A stretch of DNA of 35,252 nucleotides from DAOTYX01 sp034434635 (GTDB lineage Bacteria; Chloroflexota; Anaerolineae; B4-G1; DUEL01), in contig DAOTYX010000106.1 in the NCBI GenBank assembly GCA_034434635.1, positions 1 to 35,252 of the forward strand. Reading direction: 5' to 3'. The stretch's first letter is position 1. Every line of letters starts with the position of its first letter. The notes beneath the pieces are model-generated. The model made no database searches, had not been told where the DNA came from, and was given only the letters and a program-made list of their open reading frames with translations. The position numbers were made by a program, and so were the translations under genes. This document shows, piece after piece, positions 21,148-28,736 of this stretch.

Positions 21148-23901
21148 CCGCAAAATATCGTGTAACAGGCGGGGAACGTGACGCAGGGCCTCGTCCAGAC
21201 GATGGGCATCTCGTCCGCCTGCCTGTGCCAGGGTGGGCTTGCCGCCGCCTCCGCCGCCGACGACGCGGGCGGCCTCGCGCACCAGCGTCACCGCGTCCAC
21301 GCCCCGCTCCACCAGGTCAGGGGTCACCGCAGCCACCAGGGCTGGCCGGTTGTCCAGCACTGCGCCCAGGAGCACCACGCCGGAGCCCAACCGCTCGCGG
21401 AACCAGTCGGTCATCTCCCGCAGCGTCTCGACGCTGGGCGCCTCCACTCGCGCCGCCAACAGTGGCACGTCCTTCACTTGCTGCACCTGTCCCAGCAGCC
21501 GCTCGAAGTCCTGACGGGCCACCTGCTGTTGAAGGCGGGCGATCTCCTTGCGCATCGCCTGCAGTTCGCCCATCAGGCCCAGTACCTTGCGTTCCACCTC
21601 GTCCGGCTGACAGCCCAGGTGGACTGCGCTGGCCTCCAGCGCGCGCAGGTGATGCTCCACCCATTCCACGGCTCCCCGGCCGGTGACCGCCTCAATGCGT
21701 CGCACCCCGGCGCCGATACCCTGTTCGGAGATGATGTGGAAGAAGCCGATCTCGCCGGTTTCGTTGACGTGGGTGCCGCCGCACAGCTCCTGGCTGAATG
21801 GCTCCCCCGGCCAGCCGATGCGCAGCACACGCACCACGTCGCCGTACTTCTCGCCGAAGAGGGCGATCACCCCCTCGTCGAGCGCCTGGCGATAGGGGAT
21901 GTACTCCCACATCACCGGGTAGTTCGCCAGGATGGCGTCGTTGACCGAGCGGACAACTGCCGCCAGTTCGTCCTGGGTGAGCATCTTCGTGTGGGTAAAA
22001 TCGAAACGAAAGCGCTCCGGCGTGACCAGGGAACCGGCCTGTTGGACGTGTTCTCCCAGCACGTAACGCAGTTCGCTGTGCAGCAGGTGGGTGGCGGTGT
22101 GGTTGCGGGCGATGTCCATGCGCCGGCCGTCGTCCACCACCGCCCAGACCGGGTCTCCCACCCGCGGCTCGCCGCGCACCACCTGTCCCACGTGGAGGAT
22201 GAGGCCAGGCAGCGGGCGGCGCATGTCCTCGATGGCGATTTCCCAGATCGGCTCGTCCTCCCCCTCCGGGAAGGCGGCGATGACGCCGGTGTCGGAGACC
22301 TGGCCGCCGGACTCGACATAGAAGCAGGTCGCTGGCAGCACCGCTTCCACCCGGTCACCGCTGCGCGCCGAGGTGACCGGCTGGCCGTCGCGCAGCAGGG
22401 CAATCAGCGTGGTCTCCAGTTCCGTGGCCGTGTAGGGGTCGTGCTCCACACCGGCGGGAGGGAGCAGGCCCTTGTGGTGCAGGTCATCCAGCAACTGGCG
22501 GTAGAGGCGCAGGCTGGCCTCGTCCACCATCTCGAAGGTCTCGGCAGCGCGGGCGCGGGCGCGCTGGGCCTCCATCGCCGCCCGGTAGCCCGTCTCATCC
22601 ACCTCCAACCCCTCCTCCTGAGCCACGTCACGGGTGATCTCCAGCGGCAGGCCGAAGGTGTCGTAGAGGCGGAAAGCGACATGGCCGGCGACAGCGGTCT
22701 CGCCGCGCGCGCGGGTTTCGGCCAGCACCTCGTCCAGGCGCGCCAGGCCGGTGTCCAGGGTGCGCAGGAAACGCTTCTCCTCCTGGCGGATGGTGGTCAG
22801 GATGAACTCGCGGCGGCGGAGCAATTCCGGGAAGGCCTGGCCCATGCGTTCGATCACCATCTGCGCCACGTGGTGCAGGAACGGTTCCTGGAAGCCGATC
22901 TTCCGTCCGAAGCGGACAGCCCGGCGCAGGATCATGCGCAGGACGTAGTTGCGGCCCTCGTTGCCGGGGAGCACCCCGTCGCCGATGAGGAAGGTGACCG
23001 CCCGCCCGTGGTCGGCGATGACGCGGTAACCGACGATCTGCGCCTCCCGTTCCGCGTCGCTGTGGCCCAGCAACTTCTGCACGCCGTCCATCAACGGCAT
23101 GAACAGGTCGGTGTCGTAATTGGAGTCCACCCCCTGCAACAGCGCTACCAGCCGCTCGAAACCCGCCCCGGTATCCACGTGACGGGCCGGGAGCGGCTCC
23201 AGAGAACCGTCGCTCTTGCGGTTGTACTGGATGAAGACCAGGTTCCAGATCTCGATGTACCGGCTGCAGCCGGGTCGGTTGACACCACAGACGTGGCCAG
23301 GTTGCGTGCGGGCCGGGCAGGCCTCGGGGCCGCGGTCGTAGTGGATCTCGCTGCAGGGGCCGCAGGGGCCGGTCTCCCCCATCTCCCAGAAGTTGTCCTT
23401 CCGCCCGGAGAAGAGGATGTGCGATGGGTCGATCCCTGTCTCCGAACGCCAGTAACCGGCAGCCTCGTCGTCCCGTTCCAGGAGGCCCTCTTCGTCCTCG
23501 AAACAGGTGGCCCACAGCCGCTCCGGGGCGAGCCCCCAGACCTCCGTGAGCAATTCCCACGCCCAGCCGATGGCTTCTTTTTTGTAGTAGTCGCCGAAGG
23601 ACCAGTTGCCGAGCATCTCGAAGAAGGTGTGATGGTAGGTGTCGCGGCCCACTTCGTCCAGGTCGTTGTGCTTGCCGGAGACGCGCAGGCACTTCTGGCT
23701 GTCCACAGCGCGGGTGTAGGGGCGGGAGCCCAGTCCCAGGAAGACGTCCTTGAACTGGTTCATCCCCGCGTTGGTGAAAAGCAGGGTGGGATCGTCCGCC
23801 GGCACCAGGCTGGCGCTGGGGACGACCGTATGGCCCCTGGCGGCGAAGAAGTCCAGGAAGCTCTGTCTAATCTCAGAACTGGTCCACTTTTTGTCCGTCA
23901 T
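21145..23901 (-). CDS. alaS: Alanyl-tRNA synthetase
   Basis: A 918-residue class II synthetase charging tRNA-Ala. It starts MTDKKWTSSEIRQSFLDFF, then LLFTNAGMNQFKDVFLG (aminoacylation domain) and HTFFEMLGNWSFGDYYK. The editing domain has the metal-binding motifs NHTATHLLHSELR and CGGTHVNETGEIGFF. The C-terminal DHHA1/C-Ala domain ends in VVGGGGGGKPTLAQAGG. Somewhat longer than the E. coli enzyme but complete. ATG 23901 is preceded by GAGAGAG and by a near-consensus promoter. It heads the operon alaS, gp47-like, ruvX, mltG, lipoprotein. Confidence 0.98.
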   Translation of the reverse strand: MTDKKWTSSEIRQSFLDFFAARGHTVVPSASLVPADDPTLLFTNAGMNQFKDVFLGLGSRPYTRAVDSQKCLRVSGKHNDLDEVGRDTYHHTFFEMLGNWSFGDYYKKEAIGWAWELLTEVWGLAPERLWATCFEDEEGLLERDDEAAGYWRSETGIDPSHILFSGRKDNFWEMGETGPCGPCSEIHYDRGPEACPARTQPGHVCGVNRPGCSRYIEIWNLVFIQYNRKSDGSLEPLPARHVDTGAGFERLVALLQGVDSNYDTDLFMPLMDGVQKLLGHSDAEREAQIVGYRVIADHGRAVTFLIGDGVLPGNEGRNYVLRMILRRAVRFGRKIGFQEPFLHHVAQMVIERMGQAFPELLRRREFILTTIRQEEKRFLRTLDTGLARLDEVLAETRARGETAVAGHVAFRLYDTFGLPLEITRDVAQEEGLEVDETGYRAAMEAQRARARAAETFEMVDEASLRLYRQLLDDLHHKGLLPPAGVEHDPYTATELETTLIALLRDGQPVTSARSGDRVEAVLPATCFYVESGGQVSDTGVIAAFPEGEDEPIWEIAIEDMRRPLPGLILHVGQVVRGEPRVGDPVWAVVDDGRRMDIARNHTATHLLHSELRYVLGEHVQQAGSLVTPERFRFDFTHTKMLTQDELAAVVRSVNDAILANYPVMWEYIPYRQALDEGVIALFGEKYGDVVRVLRIGWPGEPFSQELCGGTHVNETGEIGFFHIISEQGIGAGVRRIEAVTGRGAVEWVEHHLRALEASAVHLGCQPDEVERKVLGLMGELQAMRKEIARLQQQVARQDFERLLGQVQQVKDVPLLAARVEAPSVETLREMTDWFRERLGSGVVLLGAVLDNRPALVAAVTPDLVERGVDAVTLVREAARVVGGGGGGKPTLAQAGGRDAHRLDEALRHVPRLLHDILR

Positions 23902-23929
23902 TCGACTCTCTCGGCGGCAGTGTGGGGCC

Positions 23930-23958
23930 ATTCTAGCCGAAAGGGGGGAATCTGTCAA
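23930..23958 (-). promoter_or_regulatory. Near-consensus promoter of alaS
   Basis: Minus strand: perfect -35 TTGACA (23958-23953), 17-base spacer, -10 TAGAAT (23935-23930). It begins 5 bases after the stop of the upstream glycosylase gene. The predicted leader is about 20 bases. Confidence 0.85.
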
Positions 23959-23963
23959 TGACC

Positions 23964-24566
23964 TCAGAACAGCCGGAGTTGCTCCACCCGCGGCGGCGGC
24001 TGGTACTCGGCGATCTCGTCGGCGTGGGCCAACACCTCCGGCAGGCGACGGAAGTCTTCCTCGATGGCCTGGCGCAGCGACGGCTGGTGTAACGCCGCGG
24101 CTGGGTGGTAGAGAGGGAAGCAGAGCACATCGCCCACCCGGTGCGGCCGGCCGTGCATCTCGGAGATGCGTGCCTGAGGGAAGAAGCGGGCCATCGAGAA
24201 GCGACCCAGGGTCACTACCACCCGCGGGCGGATGGCCGCCAGTTGTCGGTCGAGGAAGGGACTACAGGCGGCGATCTCCTCGGGCAGGGGGTCGCGGTTT
24301 CCCGGCGGGCGGCACTTGATGACGTTGGCGATGTAAACCTGTTCGCGGCGCATGCCGATGCTGGCCAGCAGTTCCTCCAGGAAGTGCCCCGCCGGGCCGA
24401 CGAACGGGCGGCCCTGCTGGTCTTCGTGGAAACCGGGGGCCTCGCCGATGAACATCAGCACCGCCCCTTCTGGCCCCTCCCCCGGCACGGCCCGGGTGCG
24501 GCCCTGATGGAGCGGGCAGGCTGTGCAGGCGCGAACCTCCGCTGCGATCTTCTCCAGTTCTGACAC
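23964..24566 (-). CDS. Family 4 uracil-DNA glycosylase (Fe-S, UdgA-type)
   Basis: A 200-residue base-excision-repair enzyme that removes uracil from DNA. [4Fe-4S] cysteines are visible in ACTACPLH and in NVIKCRPPGNRDP / EIAACSPFL. The active-site motif is GEAPGFHEDQQGRPFVG, followed by RVVVTLGRFSMA and the C-terminal HPAA motif (YHPAAALHQ). Start GTG 24566, with ribosome binding site GGGGAGGTGA; an in-frame extension upstream reads through the heptamer repeat and is rejected. Typical of thermophiles and many Chloroflexota/Actinobacteria. It follows rimI on the same strand, separated by about 100 bases of repeat. Confidence 0.95.
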   Translation of the reverse strand: MSELEKIAAEVRACTACPLHQGRTRAVPGEGPEGAVLMFIGEAPGFHEDQQGRPFVGPAGHFLEELLASIGMRREQVYIANVIKCRPPGNRDPLPEEIAACSPFLDRQLAAIRPRVVVTLGRFSMARFFPQARISEMHGRPHRVGDVLCFPLYHPAAALHQPSLRQAIEEDFRRLPEVLAHADEIAEYQPPPRVEQLRLF

Positions 24567-24603
24567 GTCGTCACCTCCCCGCTGTTGGGTCGTTGTCTGC
24601 ATT

Positions 24604-24697
24604 GGACCACGGACGACAGACCACGGACGACGGACCATGCAACACGCACCACGCACCACATAACCCTAAGTGGTCCGCGGTCCGTGGTCCGTGGTCA
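24604..24697. repeat. GGTCCGT-type heptamer tracts flanking the rimI stop
   Basis: Two tracts of degenerate heptamers: 24604-24636 (GGACCACGGACGACA-type) and 24671-24697 (GGTCCGCGGTCCGTGGTCC). The second lies inside the 3' end of rimI and encodes its terminal TTDHGPRTT. They match the tract before pyrG (9871-9933). Confidence 0.78.
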
Positions 24698-25316
24698 GCC
24701 TTTCCAGCACCTTCCGTCGCAGCCGCTCGAGGTTGACGATGGTTTCGGCCTCCAGCGGCCCCAACCGCATCAACCAGGCGTCCTCGCCGTCTGAGTAGTA
24801 TCCCGGACGGAGGCCGGTGCGGACGAAGCCGGCCTTGTGGTAGAGGGACTGGGCCACATGGTTCGACGCGCGCACCTCCAGCGTCACCCAGCGCACCCTC
24901 CAGCGCAACCCCTCTTCCACCGCGGTCAGCAGCAGGTACTCCCCCAACCCCCGCCCCCGCCAGTCGGGGTGGACGGCGATGGTGGCGATGTGGGCAGTAT
25001 CGCCGCGCAGCCGCAACCCCACATAGCCCAGCAGCCGAGGCCGTGTGGATCCCTGCCCGCCCATCAGCCGCTCACGCCAGGAGGGGATGCGCTCCTCTTC
25101 CTTCCGCTGCACCACCACCAGGTAGCGCGAGTCCGTCCGGTAGCGCAGTTCGTAGTGGTAGGCTGATTCCGGCCACGGGGAGGGAAAGGAACACCGCTCG
25201 ATGTCCATGACATCGGGGATGTCCTCGACCCTCATCGGACGCACGACGATGGGGAGCAACAGCGGCAGGCCACTGTTGACCGTCTTCTCCCCGCGGCTTC
25301 CTGGCTCCGTGGTCAT
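24666..25316 (-). CDS. rimI: Ribosomal-protein-alanine N-acetyltransferase RimI
   Basis: A 216-residue GNAT protein. VRPMRVEDIPDVMDIERCSFPSPWPESAY is the typical RimI start, IATIAVHPDWRGRGLGEYLL the acetyl-CoA loop, and LEVRASNHVAQSLYHKAGF the C-terminal signature. It acetylates the N-terminus of ribosomal protein S18 in E. coli; other bacteria use it more broadly. Position after tsaE-tsaB is the classic arrangement. It is longer than E. coli RimI (about 148): an insertion with EEERIPSWRERLMGGQGSTRPR and a repeat-encoded C-terminal tail account for part of this. Ribosome binding site GGGGGAG. Confidence 0.92.
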   Translation of the reverse strand: MTTEPGSRGEKTVNSGLPLLLPIVVRPMRVEDIPDVMDIERCSFPSPWPESAYHYELRYRTDSRYLVVVQRKEEERIPSWRERLMGGQGSTRPRLLGYVGLRLRGDTAHIATIAVHPDWRGRGLGEYLLLTAVEEGLRWRVRWVTLEVRASNHVAQSLYHKAGFVRTGLRPGYYSDGEDAWLMRLGPLEAETIVNLERLRRKVLERLTTDHGPRTT

Positions 25317-25329
25317 ACTCCCCCGCCCA

Positions 25330-25983
25330 TCAGGCGGCGTAGATCGGCGCGAGCGCCACCGGATCGTCCGCCTCGCCTCGGCGCAGGCGCGCCCAGGCCA
25401 TCTCTGCCAGAAAGCCAGCCCGGCGCAGCCGCTGTGCAGGCGGCACCAGCACTGCCGGGCATCCTGGCTGTCGCAGCCACTCCGCCCCTTGCCGATCCAC
25501 TTCGCCGCAGATCAGGGTGGGCGCGGCGATCTGCGCCACCAGTTCGGCCCAGGTGGTCAGACGCGGCCCGTCCACCAGCCGCCACCCATCCCGTCGCCAG
25601 CGGTAGGTGGCGACGCAGATGCGTCCCCGGCCCGCCGCAGCGACGGCGCACAACGGCCGACGGTCGCGCCCCTGCGCCGCTGCCACCACGTCGAGGGTGG
25701 GGATTCCCAGCAGCGGGAGGTTGTTGGCGAGAGCCAGCCCCTTGGCCAGCGCCAGACCCACCCGCAGGCCGGTGAAAGAGCCGGGGCCCAACGCGACCGC
25801 CACACCGCTGAGGGCCTGTGGCGACACCCCCAACCCCTCCAGCGCCGCCACCAGCCGCGGCGTCAGATGGACCGCATGTTGCCAGTCGGCCTCCCAGGTC
25901 ACCTCGTAGCGCACCTGGGCCCCATCGTGGAGGGCCAGACTGGCCGTGCGGGTCGCCGTATCCATCGCCATCAGCATCGTCAT
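25330..25983 (-). CDS. tsaB: tRNA threonylcarbamoyladenosine biosynthesis protein TsaB
   Basis: A 217-residue ASKHA-fold protein that, with TsaD and TsaE, transfers the threonylcarbamoyl group to A37 of ANN-decoding tRNAs. Seen: MLMAMDTATRTASLAL, HAVHLTPRLVAALEG, VALGPGSFTGLRVGLALAKGLA (the family signature) and GIPTLDVVA. Start ATG 25983 overlaps the tsaE stop by 4 bases (ATGA). tsaD is not in the window. Confidence 0.95.
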   Translation of the reverse strand: MTMLMAMDTATRTASLALHDGAQVRYEVTWEADWQHAVHLTPRLVAALEGLGVSPQALSGVAVALGPGSFTGLRVGLALAKGLALANNLPLLGIPTLDVVAAAQGRDRRPLCAVAAAGRGRICVATYRWRRDGWRLVDGPRLTTWAELVAQIAAPTLICGEVDRQGAEWLRQPGCPAVLVPPAQRLRRAGFLAEMAWARLRRGEADDPVALAPIYAA

Positions 25984-26486
25984 ACTCCAAAGGCCACGTG
26001 GCGGAAAGCGCGCAACAGATCGAGGTGCACCGGGCCTTGGGCTGTGAACAGCAGAGAGCGGCGGGTCTCACCCAGAATGCCCAGGCGCACCCAAAGCCGT
26101 TCCGTCGGCAGCGCCGCCATTGCCCGCTCCGGCCACTCGATCACGGCCACTGCGCGCGGGTCGCCCAGCCATTCCTCAAGTCCCAACCCCTGTGCCTCCT
26201 GTGCTCCCTCCAGCCGGTAGAAATCCACGTGCAATAGCAACTGATCGCCAGTGGGCCGGCTGTGCTGGCGGACCAGGACAAAGGTCGGGCTGATGAGCGG
26301 CTCGACCACGCCCCAGCCTCGGCCGATGCCCTGGGCCAGCACCGTCTTACCTGCGCCCAGCGGCCCCTCGAGACAGATCACCTCGCCGCCGCGGAGGAGG
26401 GAGCCCAGACGCGCGCCCAGGCGACGGGTCTGCTCCTCGTCGCGGCTGATGAACTCCAGGGAATGCTCATCCAGAATCGGCGGCAT
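25980..26486 (-). CDS. tsaE: tRNA threonylcarbamoyladenosine ATPase TsaE
   Basis: A 168-residue P-loop ATPase required for t6A formation. Walker A LEGPLGAGKT, then ISPTFVLV, LLHVDFYRLEG and VAVIEWPERA are family landmarks. I chose ATG 26486: the promoter immediately upstream predicts a transcript starting near 26509, which excludes the in-frame GTG at 26513. GGGGCAGAG before the ATG may serve as ribosome binding site. First gene of tsaE-tsaB-rimI. Confidence 0.94.
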   Translation of the reverse strand: MPPILDEHSLEFISRDEEQTRRLGARLGSLLRGGEVICLEGPLGAGKTVLAQGIGRGWGVVEPLISPTFVLVRQHSRPTGDQLLLHVDFYRLEGAQEAQGLGLEEWLGDPRAVAVIEWPERAMAALPTERLWVRLGILGETRRSLLFTAQGPVHLDLLRAFRHVAFGV

Positions 26487-26515
26487 GTTCTCTGCCCCGG
26501 GGAGGTATGTCACCG

Positions 26516-26544
26516 ATTATACAACCGTTGCAGGGGCGGGACAA
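26516..26544 (-). promoter_or_regulatory. Promoter of tsaE operon
   Basis: Minus strand: -35 TTGTCC (26544-26539), 17-base spacer, perfect -10 TATAAT (26521-26516). It is back-to-back with the ssb promoter; the two -35 boxes are 18 bases apart. Confidence 0.75.
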
Positions 26545-26562
26545 GCGCCGGCTGGGCGAAAC

Positions 26563-26590
26563 TTGACAATCAGCCTAAAGATGATAGAAT
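26563..26590 (+). promoter_or_regulatory. Promoter of ssb operon
   Basis: Perfect -35 TTGACA (26563-26568), 16-base spacer, -10 TAGAAT (26585-26590). The predicted leader to the ssb start is about 210 bases. Confidence 0.78.
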
Positions 26591-26658
26591 CATCAACGAC
26601 CAATCAACGCAACCTACATCGTAGCCAGGTCCAATGGATAGATGGCGGTCTTCCCCTT

Positions 26659-26707
26659 GCCGGCCTGGTGCCGGCGTTCTCTTTTTCCCCTTCAGGGGCT
26701 GCGCCCC
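26659..26707 (+). promoter_or_regulatory. Terminator-like and alternative hairpins in ssb leader
   Basis: GCCGGC (26659-26664), a 5-base loop and GCCGGC (26670-26675) are followed by TTCTCTTTTT (26677-26686), an intrinsic-terminator shape. Next, GGGG at 26695-26698 can pair either with CCCC 26687-26690 or within GGGGC/GCCCC (26695-26707); the two pairings exclude each other. This could be an attenuator ahead of ssb. No known riboswitch or leader family was recognised. Confidence 0.45.
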
Positions 26708-26760
26708 GTCTGTCTTGCTGACGCAACTGTTCCTATCCCACATCTCAGAGGAGGCCAAAG

Positions 26761-26823
26761 ATGCTTTCACCGTACCCTGCCTGCTCTATTCCCCGCCAGG
26801 AGGTGGGCCATGGCGTGGAATAA
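26761..26823 (+). CDS. Possible 20-residue leader peptide overlapping ssb start
   Basis: ATG 26761 has a good ribosome binding site (AGAGGAGG, 8 bases upstream) and runs 20 codons (MLSPYPACSIPRQEVGHGVE) to TAA at 26821-26823. It covers the ssb ribosome binding site and overlaps the first codons of ssb by 14 bases in another frame. Translation of it would either open or block the ssb start. It could be chance; there is no homology to judge by. Confidence 0.35.
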   Translation: MLSPYPACSIPRQEVGHGVE

Positions 26824-27178
26824 CGACTGCCGCTTCATCGGCAACATCACCCACCCGCCCCACTTCCAGCGCGTGGGCGAGACGCAGACCCCCTTCCTTC
26901 GCCTCTACCTGGCGGTGGACGACGGGAAGGACCACACCTCATTTGTACGCATCGTCGCCTATGGGGACGTGGCCCAACTGACCTATCCCTACCTGCAGGC
27001 CGGCTCGAAGGTGCTGGTGCAGGGCCACTACCGCCAGCGAAAGCGACACGACAATGACGAAACGGTGCACGAGTTCGTGGCCGATCACGTCGTGTTCATT
27101 GACAAGATCAACTGGGAGCGCGGGGAGGCCGCGCGGCTGCAGATGGCGGCCGAGAGCAGCGCGAGGGACGGGGGATGA
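26810..27178 (+). CDS. ssb: Single-stranded DNA-binding protein
   Basis: A 122-residue OB-fold protein: MAWNNDCRFIGNITHPPHF, FLRLYLAVDDG, TSFVRIVAYGDVAQLTYPYLQAGSKVLVQGHYRQRK and HEFVADHVVFI follow the bacterial SSB pattern. The start was chosen by the ribosome binding site CAGGAGGTGG just before ATG 26810; an upstream in-frame start would add residues with no similarity. The protein ends SSARDGG and lacks the acidic DDDIPF-type tip through which normal SSBs recruit repair and replication proteins, so this is either an accessory paralogue or a diverged main SSB. The stop overlaps the next start (ATGA). Confidence 0.88.
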   Translation: MAWNNDCRFIGNITHPPHFQRVGETQTPFLRLYLAVDDGKDHTSFVRIVAYGDVAQLTYPYLQAGSKVLVQGHYRQRKRHDNDETVHEFVADHVVFIDKINWERGEAARLQMAAESSARDGG

Positions 27179-27732
27179 TCCGCCTTCGCCTCTCCCGTCG
27201 CCTGCTGCGTGGGGTGGGAGTCGCCGCCGGCCTGCTCGTCCTGCTGGTCGCTGCCTTCCTCCTGGGCAACCGTATGACGCCGCGCGACGCTGAGGGCCAT
27301 CCCCTTCTCCTCTCCCCCTCCGTCTACGCCGCGGAGAAGTACCGCCGGGCAACGCTCCGTTGGGTCGCCGATATGGCGCAACTGGACGCGGAATTGACCC
27401 ATATCCTCGCCCAGGAGGAAGTCGCCGATCCTGTCCGGTTGTATGACCTCAGCCGCGTCGCCCAGGAGGCGTTGGAGCAGGCGGCCGTGCTGGCGCGGGG
27501 AGCCACCTTCACCCCCGCCCCGCCAGCGATGAGCGGTCTGGCCGCGCAGGCACAGACAGCGGCGAACGCCTACCTGGCCGCCGCCCAGGCCACCACCTAC
27601 TGGGTGGGCGCGCCAGAACCGCCGGCGCGACGGGCTGCGCTGGAGGCGCTGCGCCAGGCCCGCGGACTCCAGGCCCAACTGGCTGCCAGTCGCTGGCTGG
27701 CCGGCTTCGACCGGGAGCAAGATGGACACTGA
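27175..27732 (+). CDS. Membrane-anchored protein of unknown function
   Basis: A 185-residue protein not recognised. After an Arg-rich start (MIRLRLSRRLLRG) comes one membrane helix, VGVAAGLLVLLVAAFLLG, and then a soluble, Ala/Leu/Gln-rich helical region (about 45-185), for example AELTHILAQEEVADPVRLYDLSRVAQEALEQAAVLA, likely a helical bundle outside the membrane. Translationally coupled to ssb (ATGA overlap) and overlapping the next gene by 11 bases, so the three genes are made together. The coupling of an SSB to a membrane protein is unexpected and unexplained. Confidence 0.75.
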   Translation: MIRLRLSRRLLRGVGVAAGLLVLLVAAFLLGNRMTPRDAEGHPLLLSPSVYAAEKYRRATLRWVADMAQLDAELTHILAQEEVADPVRLYDLSRVAQEALEQAAVLARGATFTPAPPAMSGLAAQAQTAANAYLAAAQATTYWVGAPEPPARRAALEALRQARGLQAQLAASRWLAGFDREQDGH

Positions 27733-28573
27733 CCGCCAGATTCACGACATCAGCCTGCGGCAACTGGAAGCGCTGTTGGACGCTCAGACCCGCCTGCGTA
27801 AGGTCGCCGAGGGGGTGGCCTTGGAGGCGCGCCGGCAGATGGAGCGGCTGGCCGTGGTGCTCTGCCCCCAGGAGGTGGACGAAGTGCGCCGGCGGTCCCC
27901 AGAAGGACTGGAGGCGCTCTCCCTGAGTCAGATCGCCGACATGGTGCTGACGGCGGTACAGCCAGCCCACCGACTTGCCCCACCCGATGACCTGCGCCGT
28001 CGCTGTGTCGAGGCCGAGGAGCGCGCCGAAAGCCTGGCCCAGCGTCTGCGCGCCGCGGAAGGAAGGGCCGCCGAGGCCGCCGCCGAGGCGGCCCTTCTGC
28101 GCCAGCGGCTCCATCAGGCGGAACAGGCCCTCGCCGCCAGCGGCGACCCGCTGTTGGCCCGCCACGGGCCGACCCGCGGCGCACAGGTACGCGCCGCAGC
28201 CACCCTGCTCGCCGCGGCGGGTTACGCGGTGGATTCCTTGCCTGACCCGCTAACCACCGCCGATGGCGAGGCCTTCCTGCCCGACCTGGTGGTGCAGGGA
28301 CCGGAAGGGCCGCTGCCTGTCGAGGTGGAAGACCTCAGCCGTCCGCCTCAAGAGCGCGCGGGGCGCTGGGCCGCCATCTGCCGGGCCAGCGCCAACCATC
28401 TCTGCCTGGTGGCCCCTAACCCCCGCCAGCGGGAGGCGGTCTGCTCGGAGGTGCTCTTCTGGGCCGGCACCCGCCCGCTCACCCTGTGGGTCACCGACCT
28501 GCAACAGGGGCAGGGGCGCTCCGGCGAGACGGTCTGGCTGGTGCGCCGGGAACGGCGCGTCATTGGGCGCTAA
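27722..28573 (+). CDS. Coiled-coil protein with possible PD-(D/E)XK-like C-terminal domain
   Basis: A 283-residue protein. The N-terminal part is helical; residues about 90-140 form a coiled coil (AEERAESLAQRLRAAEGRAAEAAAE). The C-terminal 140 residues look like an alpha/beta nuclease-type domain: RAAATLLAAAGYAV, LPDLVVQGPEGPLPVEVE (Pro187-Asp188 ... Glu201-Val-Glu203), RWAAICRASANHLCLVAP. This spacing fits the PD-(D/E)XK superfamily, but the usual Lys is Glu203, so catalysis is doubtful. Ribosome binding site GGGAGCAAG. Last gene of the ssb operon. A role in DNA metabolism is plausible from context only. Confidence 0.65.
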   Translation: MDTDRQIHDISLRQLEALLDAQTRLRKVAEGVALEARRQMERLAVVLCPQEVDEVRRRSPEGLEALSLSQIADMVLTAVQPAHRLAPPDDLRRRCVEAEERAESLAQRLRAAEGRAAEAAAEAALLRQRLHQAEQALAASGDPLLARHGPTRGAQVRAAATLLAAAGYAVDSLPDPLTTADGEAFLPDLVVQGPEGPLPVEVEDLSRPPQERAGRWAAICRASANHLCLVAPNPRQREAVCSEVLFWAGTRPLTLWVTDLQQGQGRSGETVWLVRRERRVIGR

Positions 28574-28666
28574 CCTCGTGGTCTGCAGGTACGGTGGGGC
28601 TTGCCAGGCTCCACGGCGGCGAGGAGTGGACATCGCCAGCCGCGCTCATAATTTTGGTGGTCAAGG

Positions 28667-28702
28667 CAGGTTGGGCGCGGTCAGGAGGCCGCGCCCAACC
28701 TG
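28667..28702. terminator. Perfect 14-bp hairpin between convergent genes
   Basis: CAGGTTGGGCGCGG (28667-28680) pairs perfectly with 28689-28702 across an 8-base loop. It lies between the ssb operon end (+) and phnE end (-) and could act in both directions, although no T-run is present. Its 24-base core is the reverse complement, with one difference, of the hairpin at 11606-11633, so it belongs to a dispersed palindromic family. The rest of gap 28574-28736 holds nothing else clear. Confidence 0.6.
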
Positions 28703-28736
28703 AGAGGAGGGGCAAAAGCATCGCCGACGGGCAGCC

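Noticed and set aside
21178..23961. Long open frame on the plus strand opposite alaS
   Set aside because: Low-complexity translation antisense to an unmistakable alanyl-tRNA synthetase.
24567..24659. Upstream start of the uracil-DNA glycosylase
   Set aside because: The extension is translated heptamer repeat; GTG 24566 has a strong ribosome binding site and gives the normal family length.
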